Assembly: GCF_013760955.1 (NCBI RefSeq)
Contig: NZ_JACDUL010000001.1
Location: 438,340-502,339 of the forward strand
DNA: 64,000 nt
From: Methanococcus maripaludis
Lineage (GTDB): Archaea; AGJL01; Methanococci; Methanococcales; Methanococcaceae
Direction: 5' to 3'
Shown one piece after another: positions 1-8,327 of the stretch. Numbering within the stretch: the first letter of the stretch is position 1; every line of letters begins with the position of its first letter. A program made the position numbers and the translations under genes. Under the pieces are notes generated by a model. That model had not been told where the DNA came from. It ran no database searches and saw only the letters and a list, made by a program, of their open reading frames with translations.

Positions 1-794
1 TATATTTAATATCATCAAATGTAACTACTGAAAATATTGTAACAAATATGGAAGTTGAGATGACCTTACATATTGAACCGATGATAGAATCTCAAAATAC
101 AATGATTTCATTTTCAAAAGATATTGTTTCAATAAAAGAAGGAACTGAATCTTTAACGAAAGATGGAGATGACTATATTATTGGGAATTTCTACGAACCA
201 ATTGATTTAACGGTTACGTTTAACTCTGGAACCCTTACAGGAAACAGATACATTGAAACTACTGTATTTGGTACTGCTTATGTAGGAACTCAGAGTACTG
301 ACTTTTTAACTACAAAATCAATTGATTATACTGTAAATTCGCTTCCAATTGTTGTGTATATGCCTGATTGGGAAGAAGGGGTAAACGAACTTAGAATTAC
401 AGAACAGGAAGGAAACACTTTAATTTTAAATGTTGAAGTGTTAGATAGTTCTGATGATTCAGTTTATGCTCAAAATGTGGTTTTCAATCCTTATGGAGTT
501 GAAACACTTGATATTAATTTAACAGAAGGTATTTACTATTTGCATCTGTACTGTACTGACTTTGATACAAACATTGCATTTAGTGTTTCAGAATCTTCTG
601 ATGATTCAGATATTATTGCAGTTGTAGTTACTTCTGATGATTCAATAATTGATACAGTAAGTGATACCTTAACTGATTACTGGTATGTTCCAGTAGGATT
701 AGGTATTATAATTGGAATTTATTATGTATTTTCCAAGAAAAAAGGTAAAAAACCTTCAAAATTAACAAAAGGTGGTAAAAATGGTAAAAAATAA
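1..794 (+). CDS. C-terminally anchored surface protein, 5' end outside window
   Basis: Only the 3' part is present: the frame is open from base 3 with no upstream stop, so the Met codon at 48 is internal and about 263 residues are visible. I do not recognise the family. The visible part is rich in Ser, Thr, Asp and Asn with alternating hydrophobic residues, as in beta-sandwich surface proteins, and has N-glycosylation sequons (NVT, NLT). Near the end come the motif TSDDSIIDTVSDTL, one membrane helix (about WYVPVGLGIIIGIYYVF) and a Lys-rich tail. This is the layout of a surface protein held in the membrane by its C-terminus. The next gene overlaps it by 14 bases and has the same motif and tail, so the two probably act together. 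A cellular envelope protein or a viral structural protein are both possible. Confidence 0.75.
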   Translation, partial: YLISSNVTTENIVTNMEVEMTLHIEPMIESQNTMISFSKDIVSIKEGTESLTKDGDDYIIGNFYEPIDLTVTFNSGTLTGNRYIETTVFGTAYVGTQSTDFLTTKSIDYTVNSLPIVVYMPDWEEGVNELRITEQEGNTLILNVEVLDSSDDSVYAQNVVFNPYGVETLDINLTEGIYYLHLYCTDFDTNIAFSVSESSDDSDIIAVVVTSDDSIIDTVSDTLTDYWYVPVGLGIIIGIYYVFSKKKGKKPSKLTKGGKNGKK

Positions 795-2748
795 ATTTGC
801 CCCTTTTTTAATCCTTTTACTTCTCTGCGTAAGTCCTTCTCATGCTGCGTGGACCGATTATATTCCGTTATATGGTACATTTACAAGTGTAGTTGATACC
901 GCTACTGGGTTATTAGATTCATTTTCTGGAATGATGGATTCTATAACTGGTGCAATGGATTCTCTTAGTTCATTTCTGGATCCTGATGATGCAGCAATAA
1001 TTGAAACTGATGATATAGAAAATCAGACCGCAATAGGTATTGGAGATAAAGAGTATTTTTCAGCAGAGGAGTTAAATGAAGCGGGTCAGGAGTCCTTAAA
1101 CAATGTTTCTAATACGGTAAATTCTGCTTATTCAGTACTTTTGAACTATTCTGTTGAAGGTACTGGCCTTGGAAAAATAGATATTGGACTTATAAGTAGG
1201 GATAAAATATATGGATATTCCGCTTTTCCGATTCAAATGAGTATTTATAAGCCTTCAACAACTGCTTATCATGATTACTTTCATTTAGAAAGTTATTCTT
1301 TATGGGTTGAAGATATTGATGATCCAGGAATAAAACTTTGGACTTATACCGAATCAGGATTAAATACAATTGCTTATCCTGGTGATTCTGCAATATGTGA
1401 AGCTACGATTCTTAAAGCTCCAGATGATAAGTATGCAACTGTAAAATCCTGTTTAACTTCCAATTCTAATTTATTGGAGTTGGATGGTATAGTAACATCC
1501 CAAAATAAACAGTTTGAGATTTGTGGAAATGTTGTTGGATATATTGAAAACTGGTATGAGGTTGCTGTAAGTAATCCTGATGGTTCGGTATCTTATGTAT
1601 GGAGAAGGGGCCCCGATATTCCGGTTGATTTGGATATTGAAACTACATCTATGTGGAAACATGAAAAGAATGGGGTATTTTCATTGAGTGGTGCTAAAAG
1701 TACCCTTCCAGTAAATGATTGGGAAGAATATGGATATTTATGGGTTCCATATGCTTCGTTAAATCAAGGTTCAACATCAAATATTCTTGCTCAGTTATGG
1801 GCTAGTCCAGTACATATTGAAGATTCAAGTAGCTCTTACAGTTTTTTTGCAATGTATAATGCAGAGTATAATTGTATAGAAGAGTTAGATATGGATCTAT
1901 CTAATGTGGATACAAGAATTGTTACTTTGGCTGTATCAAATGATTCAAACTTTGAGGTTGCAGGATCTTCTAGTTATGATAATTTGAATATAGGTTCAAC
2001 TTATAAAATTTCAGGAAACTTGCCATTTATATCAAATTCAGATAATGTAGCTTCTTGGAAGGTTTACGCTATCACCTATGGGGAAATTGTAAGAGATGAC
2101 GGTCAAAAATTACCTGTTTGGACTGTTGTTAGACCTTGGATCGCTGTAAACGATAATGTTCAAATATTAGGTCTTGATACTGCAACTGAACTCGAAGACC
2201 TTTATTTGGATGGAAATGTAAATGAGTCTGAACTTGAAGAAGTGAAAAATACTGCAATTTCGGAAATAGAATCTGCACTTGATGGAATAGATCAAGATAT
2301 GGGTTATGCAGAGGGAAATGATAATACAGATATGATTAGAGTATTAAATAAAGCAAAATCATGTCTTAATAATGCTGAAAGTGTAATTAAATCAATATCT
2401 TCAACAGATACCGAAGATGAAAAGACTGCGAAAATCAATAAATACAAGCTTTATCTTGAAGCGTCTGAAATGTACTTAAAAGCATCTGTTTGTTACAAAG
2501 CAAGTCTTGATACTGATGGAGAGTACTATGAAGACATGGCAGATGAGTTAGTATCAAAAGAATCAATAGTAATTACTTCTGATTCAATATTTGATACATT
2601 AAATGATATTCCAGTAATTGGAACACTTGTTTCATATATTCCGGGTGGATGGTGGACTGTCATAATTTGTTTATGTTTAATTGGCGGTTACTACTACCTT
2701 GAAAATGATAAGAAAAAAGGTTCTAAGGGATGGAGTAAAAAATACTAA
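781..2748 (+). CDS. Large secreted, C-terminally anchored surface protein of unknown family
   Basis: 655 residues from the ATG at 781, chosen because GGTGG lies 5 bases upstream; an in-frame GTG at 772 is less likely. A signal peptide covers about residues 1-23 (hydrophobic FLILLLLCV, ending SHAA). Residues about 35-68 form an amphipathic stretch with repeated DS..G spacing. Residues about 70-460 look like extracellular beta-rich sequence with several Trp and a few Cys. Residues about 465-590 are acidic and helical. Then come ITSDSIFDTLNDIP, a membrane helix (WWTVIICLCLIGGYYYL) and a basic tail. The juxtamembrane motif and tail match the overlapping upstream gene. I do not recognise the family; the amphipathic N-terminal segment plus C-terminal anchor would also suit a viral or vesicle fusion or spike protein, which is inference only. 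Confidence 0.8.
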   Translation: MVKNKFAPFLILLLLCVSPSHAAWTDYIPLYGTFTSVVDTATGLLDSFSGMMDSITGAMDSLSSFLDPDDAAIIETDDIENQTAIGIGDKEYFSAEELNEAGQESLNNVSNTVNSAYSVLLNYSVEGTGLGKIDIGLISRDKIYGYSAFPIQMSIYKPSTTAYHDYFHLESYSLWVEDIDDPGIKLWTYTESGLNTIAYPGDSAICEATILKAPDDKYATVKSCLTSNSNLLELDGIVTSQNKQFEICGNVVGYIENWYEVAVSNPDGSVSYVWRRGPDIPVDLDIETTSMWKHEKNGVFSLSGAKSTLPVNDWEEYGYLWVPYASLNQGSTSNILAQLWASPVHIEDSSSSYSFFAMYNAEYNCIEELDMDLSNVDTRIVTLAVSNDSNFEVAGSSSYDNLNIGSTYKISGNLPFISNSDNVASWKVYAITYGEIVRDDGQKLPVWTVVRPWIAVNDNVQILGLDTATELEDLYLDGNVNESELEEVKNTAISEIESALDGIDQDMGYAEGNDNTDMIRVLNKAKSCLNNAESVIKSISSTDTEDEKTAKINKYKLYLEASEMYLKASVCYKASLDTDGEYYEDMADELVSKESIVITSDSIFDTLNDIPVIGTLVSYIPGGWWTVIICLCLIGGYYYLENDKKKGSKGWSKKY

Positions 2749-2920
2749 TTAATTACTTTTTTTAATTTTTTTGGGTGGAATTTTGCTTGATTTTTCAAAG
2801 GGGGAGCTATATTTTTATTATTTGATATTATTTGTTTTTGGAATAATTATTTTAAATAAAACAATACTTTTTTTAATATTTTGAGTAATAATCTATTTTG
2901 TTAATTTATTGGGGGAAATT

Positions 2921-3595
2921 ATGAAAAAATTAATTTGTTTAATTTCAATTTTAACTTTGTTTTCAGGATGTGTTACAGTAAATGTTAATGTTCCAGATTC
3001 AGACCTTACCGAAAAAGTTATTGAAATTGTTGATAGTTCAAATGAAAATGAAACGGTTCAAAATGAAGTAAATACTGTTCAAATTTCTACTGAAAATTTA
3101 AAAAAATATCCGTGGAATGCACCAATTTTTGCAAATAGGTATGATTTTTGTCTTTATGCTTGTGATTTTAAAAATGTATCTAGTTATGAATTAATTTTTG
3201 ATAATCAGGATAGAATTCAATGTTTGGAAAATGAACTTTACAATGTTGATAGAGATCCAGGAACTTTAACAAACGTTAATTTAATTTATCAAGATGGAAC
3301 TAGGAATCATTTTGATATTTATTTTAAATTAAATGTTGATTATGATACATACGAAGAATATGCAACTAAATATCTACAAAATAATGATTATAGAAATGCA
3401 GATTATTGTTTGATGAAGATTGAAAAAGTTAATGCTTCTTGTGATCTTTATATTGCTCGAGCAATATGTTTAATGAATCTTGGAGAATATGAAACTGCAA
3501 GAGATTATGCTGAAATGTCAAAGGTAGATCCAAATTGTGTTGAATATTCTGTTCAAATTTTGGATGCTTTGGATTTTATTGAAAAATATGATTAA
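2921..3595 (+). CDS. Predicted lipoprotein with TPR-like C-terminus
   Basis: 224 residues from ATG 2921, which follows GGGGG at 2911-2915; an upstream in-frame TTG (2909) is not favoured. A lipoprotein signal is visible: MKK, a hydrophobic core and the lipobox LFSGC with Cys at about residue 20. The middle (residues about 60-130) contains NRYDFCLYACDF and is not recognised. Residues about 140-220 look like two tetratricopeptide-type helical hairpins (NNDYRNADYCLMKIEK, then NLGEYETARDYAEMSK). It is separated from the preceding surface-protein pair by 172 AT-rich bases and probably has its own promoter. Very U-rich codon use resembles the two upstream genes. Likely function: membrane-anchored scaffold or assembly factor for the surface proteins (inference). 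Confidence 0.75.
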   Translation: MKKLICLISILTLFSGCVTVNVNVPDSDLTEKVIEIVDSSNENETVQNEVNTVQISTENLKKYPWNAPIFANRYDFCLYACDFKNVSSYELIFDNQDRIQCLENELYNVDRDPGTLTNVNLIYQDGTRNHFDIYFKLNVDYDTYEEYATKYLQNNDYRNADYCLMKIEKVNASCDLYIARAICLMNLGEYETARDYAEMSKVDPNCVEYSVQILDALDFIEKYD

Positions 3596-4461
3596 TTTAC
3601 TTATTTCTTATATTATTGGTTATTTATTGTTATTTAGTATTATTTATTTGTTATTATTCTTTATTTATTATTTAACCTTTAATTATTTGTTATTATTGTT
3701 ATTATTCTGTATTTATTCTTTTTTATTTAATTTAATTGTTGTATTATCGTTAGTTTATGATTAGTATTTACAGTTAGTTAGTTGTTAGTTTGTTATTAAT
3801 TCAGTTCTTGGAACTTATATATGGGTTTCCGCACCCGAAGGGGCATAAATCAATAAGCGCTAAGCTCTAAAATCGCCATAGGCGACATATACCCAAAGGG
3901 TATATAAGCCATGGCTTGTCCTCTGATATTTCCTAAATTGCGTGGGCTACCGTCGAAAAATTGCACTCTCTAAAAATAAAATCATATAAGCAGTTTTTCA
4001 GGTAGTTCTGAGCAGGTCGCGACCTGCGAAAGCAATTGAAACATTGCTTTGATTGTTTAAAATTAAGCTTGATTATATGAACTGCGCAGCAGTTCTTAAC
4101 TCCAATAAAATCAATAAGTCCAAAGACTCATTTCATGGGCGAAGCCCATTGTAAGTGTGGTAGCCATACACCCGGAGGGTGTAGGGCGTACATCGATCCG
4201 CCCGTTAGGGCTCTTAATAGAGAGTCAATGTCTGTACGTCATTTTGGGCTTTACCTCAAAAAAAGCCTAAATTGTATCTAATCGTTTTTCGTAACTTTTT
4301 TGTTAAAATCGTTTAACTGCGCTTTATTCGTCTTTAAATGCTCTAAAAAAATAAGCTATTTTAATCGTTTATTTTGAAATCTAAGAATATCAACTTTCTT
4401 CGATGTAAAAAAATAGGAATATTGGTATGTGCTTAATGTTCCCCACAGTGGGCAACAAAAG
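3596..4461. other. Gene-free region carrying an array of short hairpins
   Basis: No convincing gene lies in these 866 bases. About 3600-3800 is very T-rich. From 3803 to 4452 there is a series of perfect inverted repeats. Stems with exactly 3-base loops: 3803-3815 (5 bp, TTG), 3831-3844 (CCC/GGG plus GC, GAA), 3873-3885 (5 bp, ATA), 3887-3905 (8 bp, AAA), 4079-4095 (7 bp, GCA), 4135-4149 (6 bp, GAA), 4167-4183 (7 bp, GGA) and 4442-4452 (4 bp, CAG). Loop-free palindromes: 3906-3917 (12 bp) and 4012-4027 (16 bp). Others: 4029-4050 (8 bp, 6-base loop), 4117-4128, 4200-4211 and 4211-4222. Stem sequences differ while the architecture repeats. Local GC is higher than in the flanks. Confidence 0.85.
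4185..4240. other. Candidate branched RNA or cruciform domain
   Basis: GGCGTACA at 4185-4192 can pair with TGTACGTC at 4233-4240 (8 bp including one G-U). The enclosed 40 bases contain two further small hairpins, 4200-4211 (GCCC/GGGC, 4-base loop) and 4211-4222 (CTCT/AGAG, 4-base loop), which share base 4211 and so cannot both be complete. This nested arrangement is the best candidate in the hairpin region for a folded non-coding RNA or DNA cruciform. No match to a known RNA family is recognised. Confidence 0.4.
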
Positions 4462-4797
4462 TTATATATACATTAATAAGTTTCCAATTGCCATTACAAT
4501 CAACATTCCCATTAATGCGAGGTGGGATGAATATATCCCCGTAGTCTGGTACTGGGTCTTTATAATATTACATATGGTTCCGCAAACGGTTATTGGCGCT
4601 AAAATCTGGAATAGGATTGCCAAGTAGAATACTATCGTATTTGGAGTTATGAATGTTCCAATAGTAAGTACAAATGCCAAAATTAAAGCTATAAAATGTG
4701 GCATTAACCTCATTCCACTCATCCTAAATGTTGCAAATCCAGAAAGCATTGAACCAAAAATTAAAGCTAGAGATACTAGCATTGTTACGTCTGACAT
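4462..4797 (-). CDS. Small integral membrane protein, unknown
   Basis: 111 residues, starting at an ATG preceded by AAGGTGAA. The protein is almost entirely hydrophobic, with about four membrane helices (LVSLALIFGSMLSGFA; MPHFIALILAFVLTIGTF; IVFYLAILFQILAPITVCG; LALMGMLIVMAIGNLLMYI). I do not recognise it with confidence; it resembles small membrane subunits and DUF proteins common in methanogens. It lies downstream of the sulfur-relay gene at 4811-5626 on the same strand with a 13-base gap, so the two are probably cotranscribed. A membrane partner for redox or sulfur chemistry is a guess from context only. Confidence 0.7.
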   Translation of the reverse strand: MSDVTMLVSLALIFGSMLSGFATFRMSGMRLMPHFIALILAFVLTIGTFITPNTIVFYLAILFQILAPITVCGTICNIIKTQYQTTGIYSSHLALMGMLIVMAIGNLLMYI

Positions 4798-4810
4798 ATT
4801 TTCACCTTAA

Positions 4811-5626
4811 TTATAACCATACTGGCCTTGCATTTGGTTTTGAAAGAAATCTAAAGAATGTAGGTGCTCCGGCAATCTCAATTCCGTCTTCGAGTTTTTT
4901 ATCAACACCCCTGAATTCAGAACTCATTTCGCATACGTATATTTTAACTCCTGATTTGATTGCTGCTCTTAATTTATCACCAAGTTTTGGGAATGCAGGG
5001 TGTTTTACCTTGTCACATTCTCCTTTCAATGCGAGACTTGCTCCATCAAACATTAAAAAGATCGTTGGCTTCAATTTCATGTTCTGAGCTACGTCTGCCA
5101 TCATGAAAGTTGCATATGCTTTTTCAGCATTTCCAGTTCCCGTCATGTTGATGATAAATACCTCATCGATATCCAATGAAACTCCGAGTTCTTTTTTCTT
5201 TTCTTCTTTTTTGATTAAAATCTTGTAATTTCCGCCATCCGTCTTTTCTGCGGAAAGTATGTCATTTCCCATGCTTTTCAGTCCTTCGGTAAGGTCAGTA
5301 AACGCATTTGGCCCTGCAATTATTTCTAAAACTTCACCAACAGCCATTCTTTCTAAAACTTCACCGACCATCAAAATTGGACCCGGACAGCTAGCACCAA
5401 CAACATTTATGGATTTTGAAGCTTCGATTTCCCCAATACTCACCTTAATATCTGTTCCATCGACTTCCATTTTGTATCCCATTTTTTTGATTAATTCGGA
5501 AATTTCTTTGATTTGGGAATCTCCATCGGTTTCGATTACCAAAATTCCGCCATCTGTTTTCTCGATTACTTTTTCTACCAGCATTGCAGGACTTCTGAGT
5601 GATTTTACGTTTATCTCTTTTATCAT
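4811..5626 (-). CDS. TusA-TusA-DsrE fusion, sulfur-relay-like protein
   Basis: 271 residues from the ATG at 5626, preceded by GGTGT; the longer open frame (from 5671) lacks a ribosome site. Residues about 1-75 resemble a TusA/SirA domain but read SLRSPAML where TusA has Cys-Pro, so the sulfur-carrying Cys is missing. Residues about 76-150 are a second TusA-like domain with the intact motif ASCPGPILMV. Residues about 160-271 are DsrE-like (FIINMTGTGNAEKAYATF, LMFDGASLALKG, a Cys in YVCEMS). TusA and DsrE families pass persulfide sulfur between proteins, so this is a one-chain sulfur relay candidate. A thioredoxin-like gene lies just upstream. Domain calls are fairly sure; the substrate is unknown. 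Confidence 0.85.
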   Translation of the reverse strand: MIKEINVKSLRSPAMLVEKVIEKTDGGILVIETDGDSQIKEISELIKKMGYKMEVDGTDIKVSIGEIEASKSINVVGASCPGPILMVGEVLERMAVGEVLEIIAGPNAFTDLTEGLKSMGNDILSAEKTDGGNYKILIKKEEKKKELGVSLDIDEVFIINMTGTGNAEKAYATFMMADVAQNMKLKPTIFLMFDGASLALKGECDKVKHPAFPKLGDKLRAAIKSGVKIYVCEMSSEFRGVDKKLEDGIEIAGAPTFFRFLSKPNARPVWL

Positions 5627-5740
5627 GATTACACCATAATTTATAGATATGTCATTATTATGCACAACCATTCTTTATGTGTTTTCGAGTTTTCTCGATT
5701 ATTAAAATTAAATTAAAATTAATGAAATGTATAAAATAGA

Positions 5741-5983
5741 TTATTTTTTAAGTTCTGCGATTAATGCATCTTTTGTTGGTGCTCCAACAAACTTAACTTC
5801 CCCGTTTATTGCAACGGTTGGAACTGCCATAATTCCAAGTTCAGCAGCCTTTTCTGGATGTTCCATTACGTTAATATGTACAATTTCGAGTCCGTCGATC
5901 TCTTTTGCAACTTCATCAACTACTCTTTTAGCTGCTGGGCAGTGTGGACACATAGGTGATGTAAATACTTCAACTTTTACCAT
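5741..5983 (-). CDS. Thioredoxin/glutaredoxin-like protein
   Basis: 80 residues with GGTGA before its ATG. The whole protein is one small thioredoxin fold: VEVFTSPMCPHCPAAKRV gives the CPHC redox site at about residues 12-15, followed by the cis-Pro loop MAVPTVAINGEV. This size and CPHC motif are typical of the short archaeal thioredoxins of methanogens, such as the M. jannaschii protein. Role: dithiol-disulfide exchange in the cytoplasm. It sits upstream of the TusA-DsrE gene on the same strand with a gap of about 115 bases; a shared role in sulfur or thiol chemistry is plausible. Confidence 0.9.
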   Translation of the reverse strand: MVKVEVFTSPMCPHCPAAKRVVDEVAKEIDGLEIVHINVMEHPEKAAELGIMAVPTVAINGEVKFVGAPTKDALIAELKK

Positions 5984-6057
5984 AAATTCACCCGATAAGT
6001 TTTTTTATTTGCTTAAATAAACTATAAGATTATGACATTATATATTTGGCGATTCAG

Positions 6058-7428
6058 ATGCGAAACGAAAAATCCATAGTGGCAATCGTAGCCGCAATTT
6101 CATCATTTTTAACCCCTTTTATGAGTACTGCATTGAATCTTGCTCTTCCAAGTATTGGAACAGAATTTTCAGCAGATACCATCATTTTAGGGTGGATTGT
6201 AACTTCATTCCTACTTGCAAGTTCTGCATTTTTGCTACCTGTTGGCAGGATTGCGGATATTATTGGTAGGAAACGAATTTTATTAAATGGATTGTTAATT
6301 TTTGGATTATCGTCTTTAATGGGAATATTTTCAGGGTCAATTAACCAATTGATCATATTTCGTGTACTCCAGGGAATAGCTAGTGCCATGATATTTGGAA
6401 CTGCTATTGCAATACTAACTTCAGTTTATCCGTTAAACGAAAGAGGAAAAGCCCTTGGAATCAATATTGCTACAGTTTATATTGGATTAAGTTTAGGGCC
6501 ATTTCTTGGAGGAATTTTAACCCACTATTTCGGATGGAGAAGTATATTTTTATTTTCAGGAATTATTGGGATTATAACTTATATTATTGCCAAGAAATTC
6601 GTATTAAATGAATGGTGTGATGCAAAAGGCGAGATTTTTGATTATTTCGGCTCAATTACATACATGATTTCGCTTGTATTCTTGGTATACGGATTTATTA
6701 CACTCAGTTCAGGTGGATCTATTTTTATATTAACTTCATTAATTTTTGGATCAATATTCATCTGCAGGGAATATAAAACAGAAAATCCAATTCTAAACAT
6801 CAAACTTCTTACAGATAATCTCGCATTTTCAATGTCAAACCTTGCTGCACTCTTAAATTATGGCGCAACTTATGCAGTTGCGTTTTTGATCAGCTTTTAT
6901 CTTCAGAGTTTGAGGGGATTTTCTGCTCAAGATGCAGGACTGATCCTTTTAGCACAACCTCTTGTACAAGCAATATTTTCGCCAGTTACCGGAAAATTAT
7001 CCGATAAAATTGAACCTAGAATTTTAGCGTCCCTTGGAATGGGAATTACTTGTGTTGGGTTGTTATTATTTACATTTATCAGGTTAGATACAAGCATCTA
7101 TCAAATAATTTTAAATCTAGTGCTTCTTGGCTTTGGATTTGCAGTATTTAGCTCCCCAAACACAAATGCAATAATGAGTTCAGTTGAAAGGAAGTTTGCA
7201 GGTGTTGCCTCTGCAATGCTTGCAACCGTAAGGATTTTAGGTCAAATGATTAGTATGGCAATAATAACAGTATTGATTGCATTTTATGTTGGAAATAATT
7301 CCATCTCTGCAGAATTCAGCCCGCTATTCCTTCAGGGAATAACTACATCGTTTAAAGTTTCTGCAGTATTATGCGCAATTGGAATTTTTGCGTCACTTGC
7401 TAGAAAAAATATCAGAAATAAAAATTAA
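6058..7428 (+). CDS. MFS transporter, DHA2-like drug exporter family
   Basis: 456 residues from ATG 6058, placed 5 bases after GGCGA; an in-frame TTG at 6046 would precede this site. The sequence is a polytopic major facilitator, with about 14 membrane helices expected for the DHA2 group. Family marks include GWIVTSFLLASSAFLLPVGRIAD with the A-loop motif GRIADIIGRKR, and motif C-like sequence GLSLGPFLGGILTHYFGWRSIFL. Such proteins export drugs or metabolites using the proton or sodium gradient. The substrate cannot be inferred. It is divergent from the thioredoxin gene and convergent with the DUF169 gene, so it is probably transcribed alone. Confidence 0.9.
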   Translation: MRNEKSIVAIVAAISSFLTPFMSTALNLALPSIGTEFSADTIILGWIVTSFLLASSAFLLPVGRIADIIGRKRILLNGLLIFGLSSLMGIFSGSINQLIIFRVLQGIASAMIFGTAIAILTSVYPLNERGKALGINIATVYIGLSLGPFLGGILTHYFGWRSIFLFSGIIGIITYIIAKKFVLNEWCDAKGEIFDYFGSITYMISLVFLVYGFITLSSGGSIFILTSLIFGSIFICREYKTENPILNIKLLTDNLAFSMSNLAALLNYGATYAVAFLISFYLQSLRGFSAQDAGLILLAQPLVQAIFSPVTGKLSDKIEPRILASLGMGITCVGLLLFTFIRLDTSIYQIILNLVLLGFGFAVFSSPNTNAIMSSVERKFAGVASAMLATVRILGQMISMAIITVLIAFYVGNNSISAEFSPLFLQGITTSFKVSAVLCAIGIFASLARKNIRNKN

Positions 7429-7438
7429 TTATTTAATT

Positions 7439-8131
7439 TTAATTCCATTTTTCTTTGAAGTATTCTAATGCTGAAACTAAGTTTTCTAAATCTGAAAGTG
7501 GAAATGCAAATACGAGTTCATCATCCTTAACGTGTGCGTAAGCCCTTGAACCGTTGCATCCAAGTGTTGCATTTGCGACGCCTCTTGTTTTTACAGCAGC
7601 TACTGCATCAGCACATAAAGATTGAATTCCTGCAAAATCTGCCTGGAACCTACCGCCTGCCGTATAATTGAGTGCTTGAGTAAGTCTTAAACCTTGTTTT
7701 GGAGTTACTAAAACTACAATACTGTCGGGTTCAAAGTCTGCGTCATTTAATGGTGCGTAAACTCCTGCGTAAATTTCTTCTTTAACTCTTGGAATTGCCT
7801 CAACGGTTTTGATTGCAGCCTCTTCTGTTGGGAAATTTCCTAAATTGTGGTATAAAACCCCAGTTTTTAATGGTTCAGGCGGATTTTGTAAAATTCCAAT
7901 TGCATAAGCTCCACCTTTACATACATGTTTTTCTGCTGTTGCGTAGAACTTTTTACCTTCAATTCTTGCATTTTGAATCATTTCACAGTGTCTTACAGGC
8001 GCTTCTATTTCAGCATAACCTTCAGGAATTTCTTCTTTTGATTTTGCAAGTTTAACTGCTGTTGCAGGTTTTTCGAGTCCCAAAAGGTCTTGAAGTTTTT
8101 TTCCAAGTTCTTTGATTTTTTGAATTTCCAT
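7439..8131 (-). CDS. DUF169 family protein
   Basis: 230 residues. The sequence fits DUF169, a family common in methanogens with no settled function: RHCEMIQNARIEGKKFYAT and HVCKGGAYAIG give two conserved Cys near residues 48 and 70, with further Cys in QSLCADAV and LGCNGSRA. The pattern suggests metal or cofactor binding. GGTGA lies 6 bases before the ATG. A TATA-like box (TTTATATATT, complement of 8193-8202) and two identical-architecture operators (8158-8184 and 8212-8238) lie upstream, so expression is probably regulated. The radical SAM gene diverges from the same region. Confidence 0.88.
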   Translation of the reverse strand: MEIQKIKELGKKLQDLLGLEKPATAVKLAKSKEEIPEGYAEIEAPVRHCEMIQNARIEGKKFYATAEKHVCKGGAYAIGILQNPPEPLKTGVLYHNLGNFPTEEAAIKTVEAIPRVKEEIYAGVYAPLNDADFEPDSIVVLVTPKQGLRLTQALNYTAGGRFQADFAGIQSLCADAVAAVKTRGVANATLGCNGSRAYAHVKDDELVFAFPLSDLENLVSALEYFKEKWN

Positions 8132-8157
8132 TTACTATCACCAGTCCACTAAATCTA

Positions 8158-8238
8158 TTTGTGTATGTTTTACACACAACTATCAACATCCGTAATATAT
8201 AAATGTTTTCATTTGTGTTAAAACCTTGCACAACTATC
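8158..8238. promoter_or_regulatory. Two 27-base operator repeats in a divergent promoter
   Basis: Two 27-base direct copies begin TTTGTGT and end CACAACTATC, at 8158-8184 and 8212-8238, 54 bases apart. Each contains an inverted repeat TTGTG-N11-CACAA (8159-8179 and 8213-8233). A TATA-like box for the leftward DUF169 gene at 8193-8202 lies between them, so one copy covers the likely start site and the other lies just upstream of the box. TATATTTTA at about 8246-8254 may serve the rightward radical SAM gene. The arrangement fits a dimeric repressor or activator; the regulator is unknown. Confidence 0.6.
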
Positions 8239-8327
8239 CTTTATCCATATATTTTATCTATGTTGTATGTGCAGTATAATTTTAAAGATTGAAAAATAAA
8301 TATCTTTCGAAATAATCCGGTGAAATT

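Noticed and set aside
3537-3764. 75-codon Leu-rich open frame
   Set aside because: It overlaps the lipoprotein gene in another frame, is low-complexity Leu/Ile/Tyr from T-rich DNA, and has no ribosome site.
3803-4452. Hairpin region as a CRISPR array
   Set aside because: The stems are all different and there are no constant repeats or regular spacers.
4427-4627. Open frame opposite the small membrane protein gene
   Set aside because: Antisense to a gene with a clear start and membrane helices; no ribosome site.
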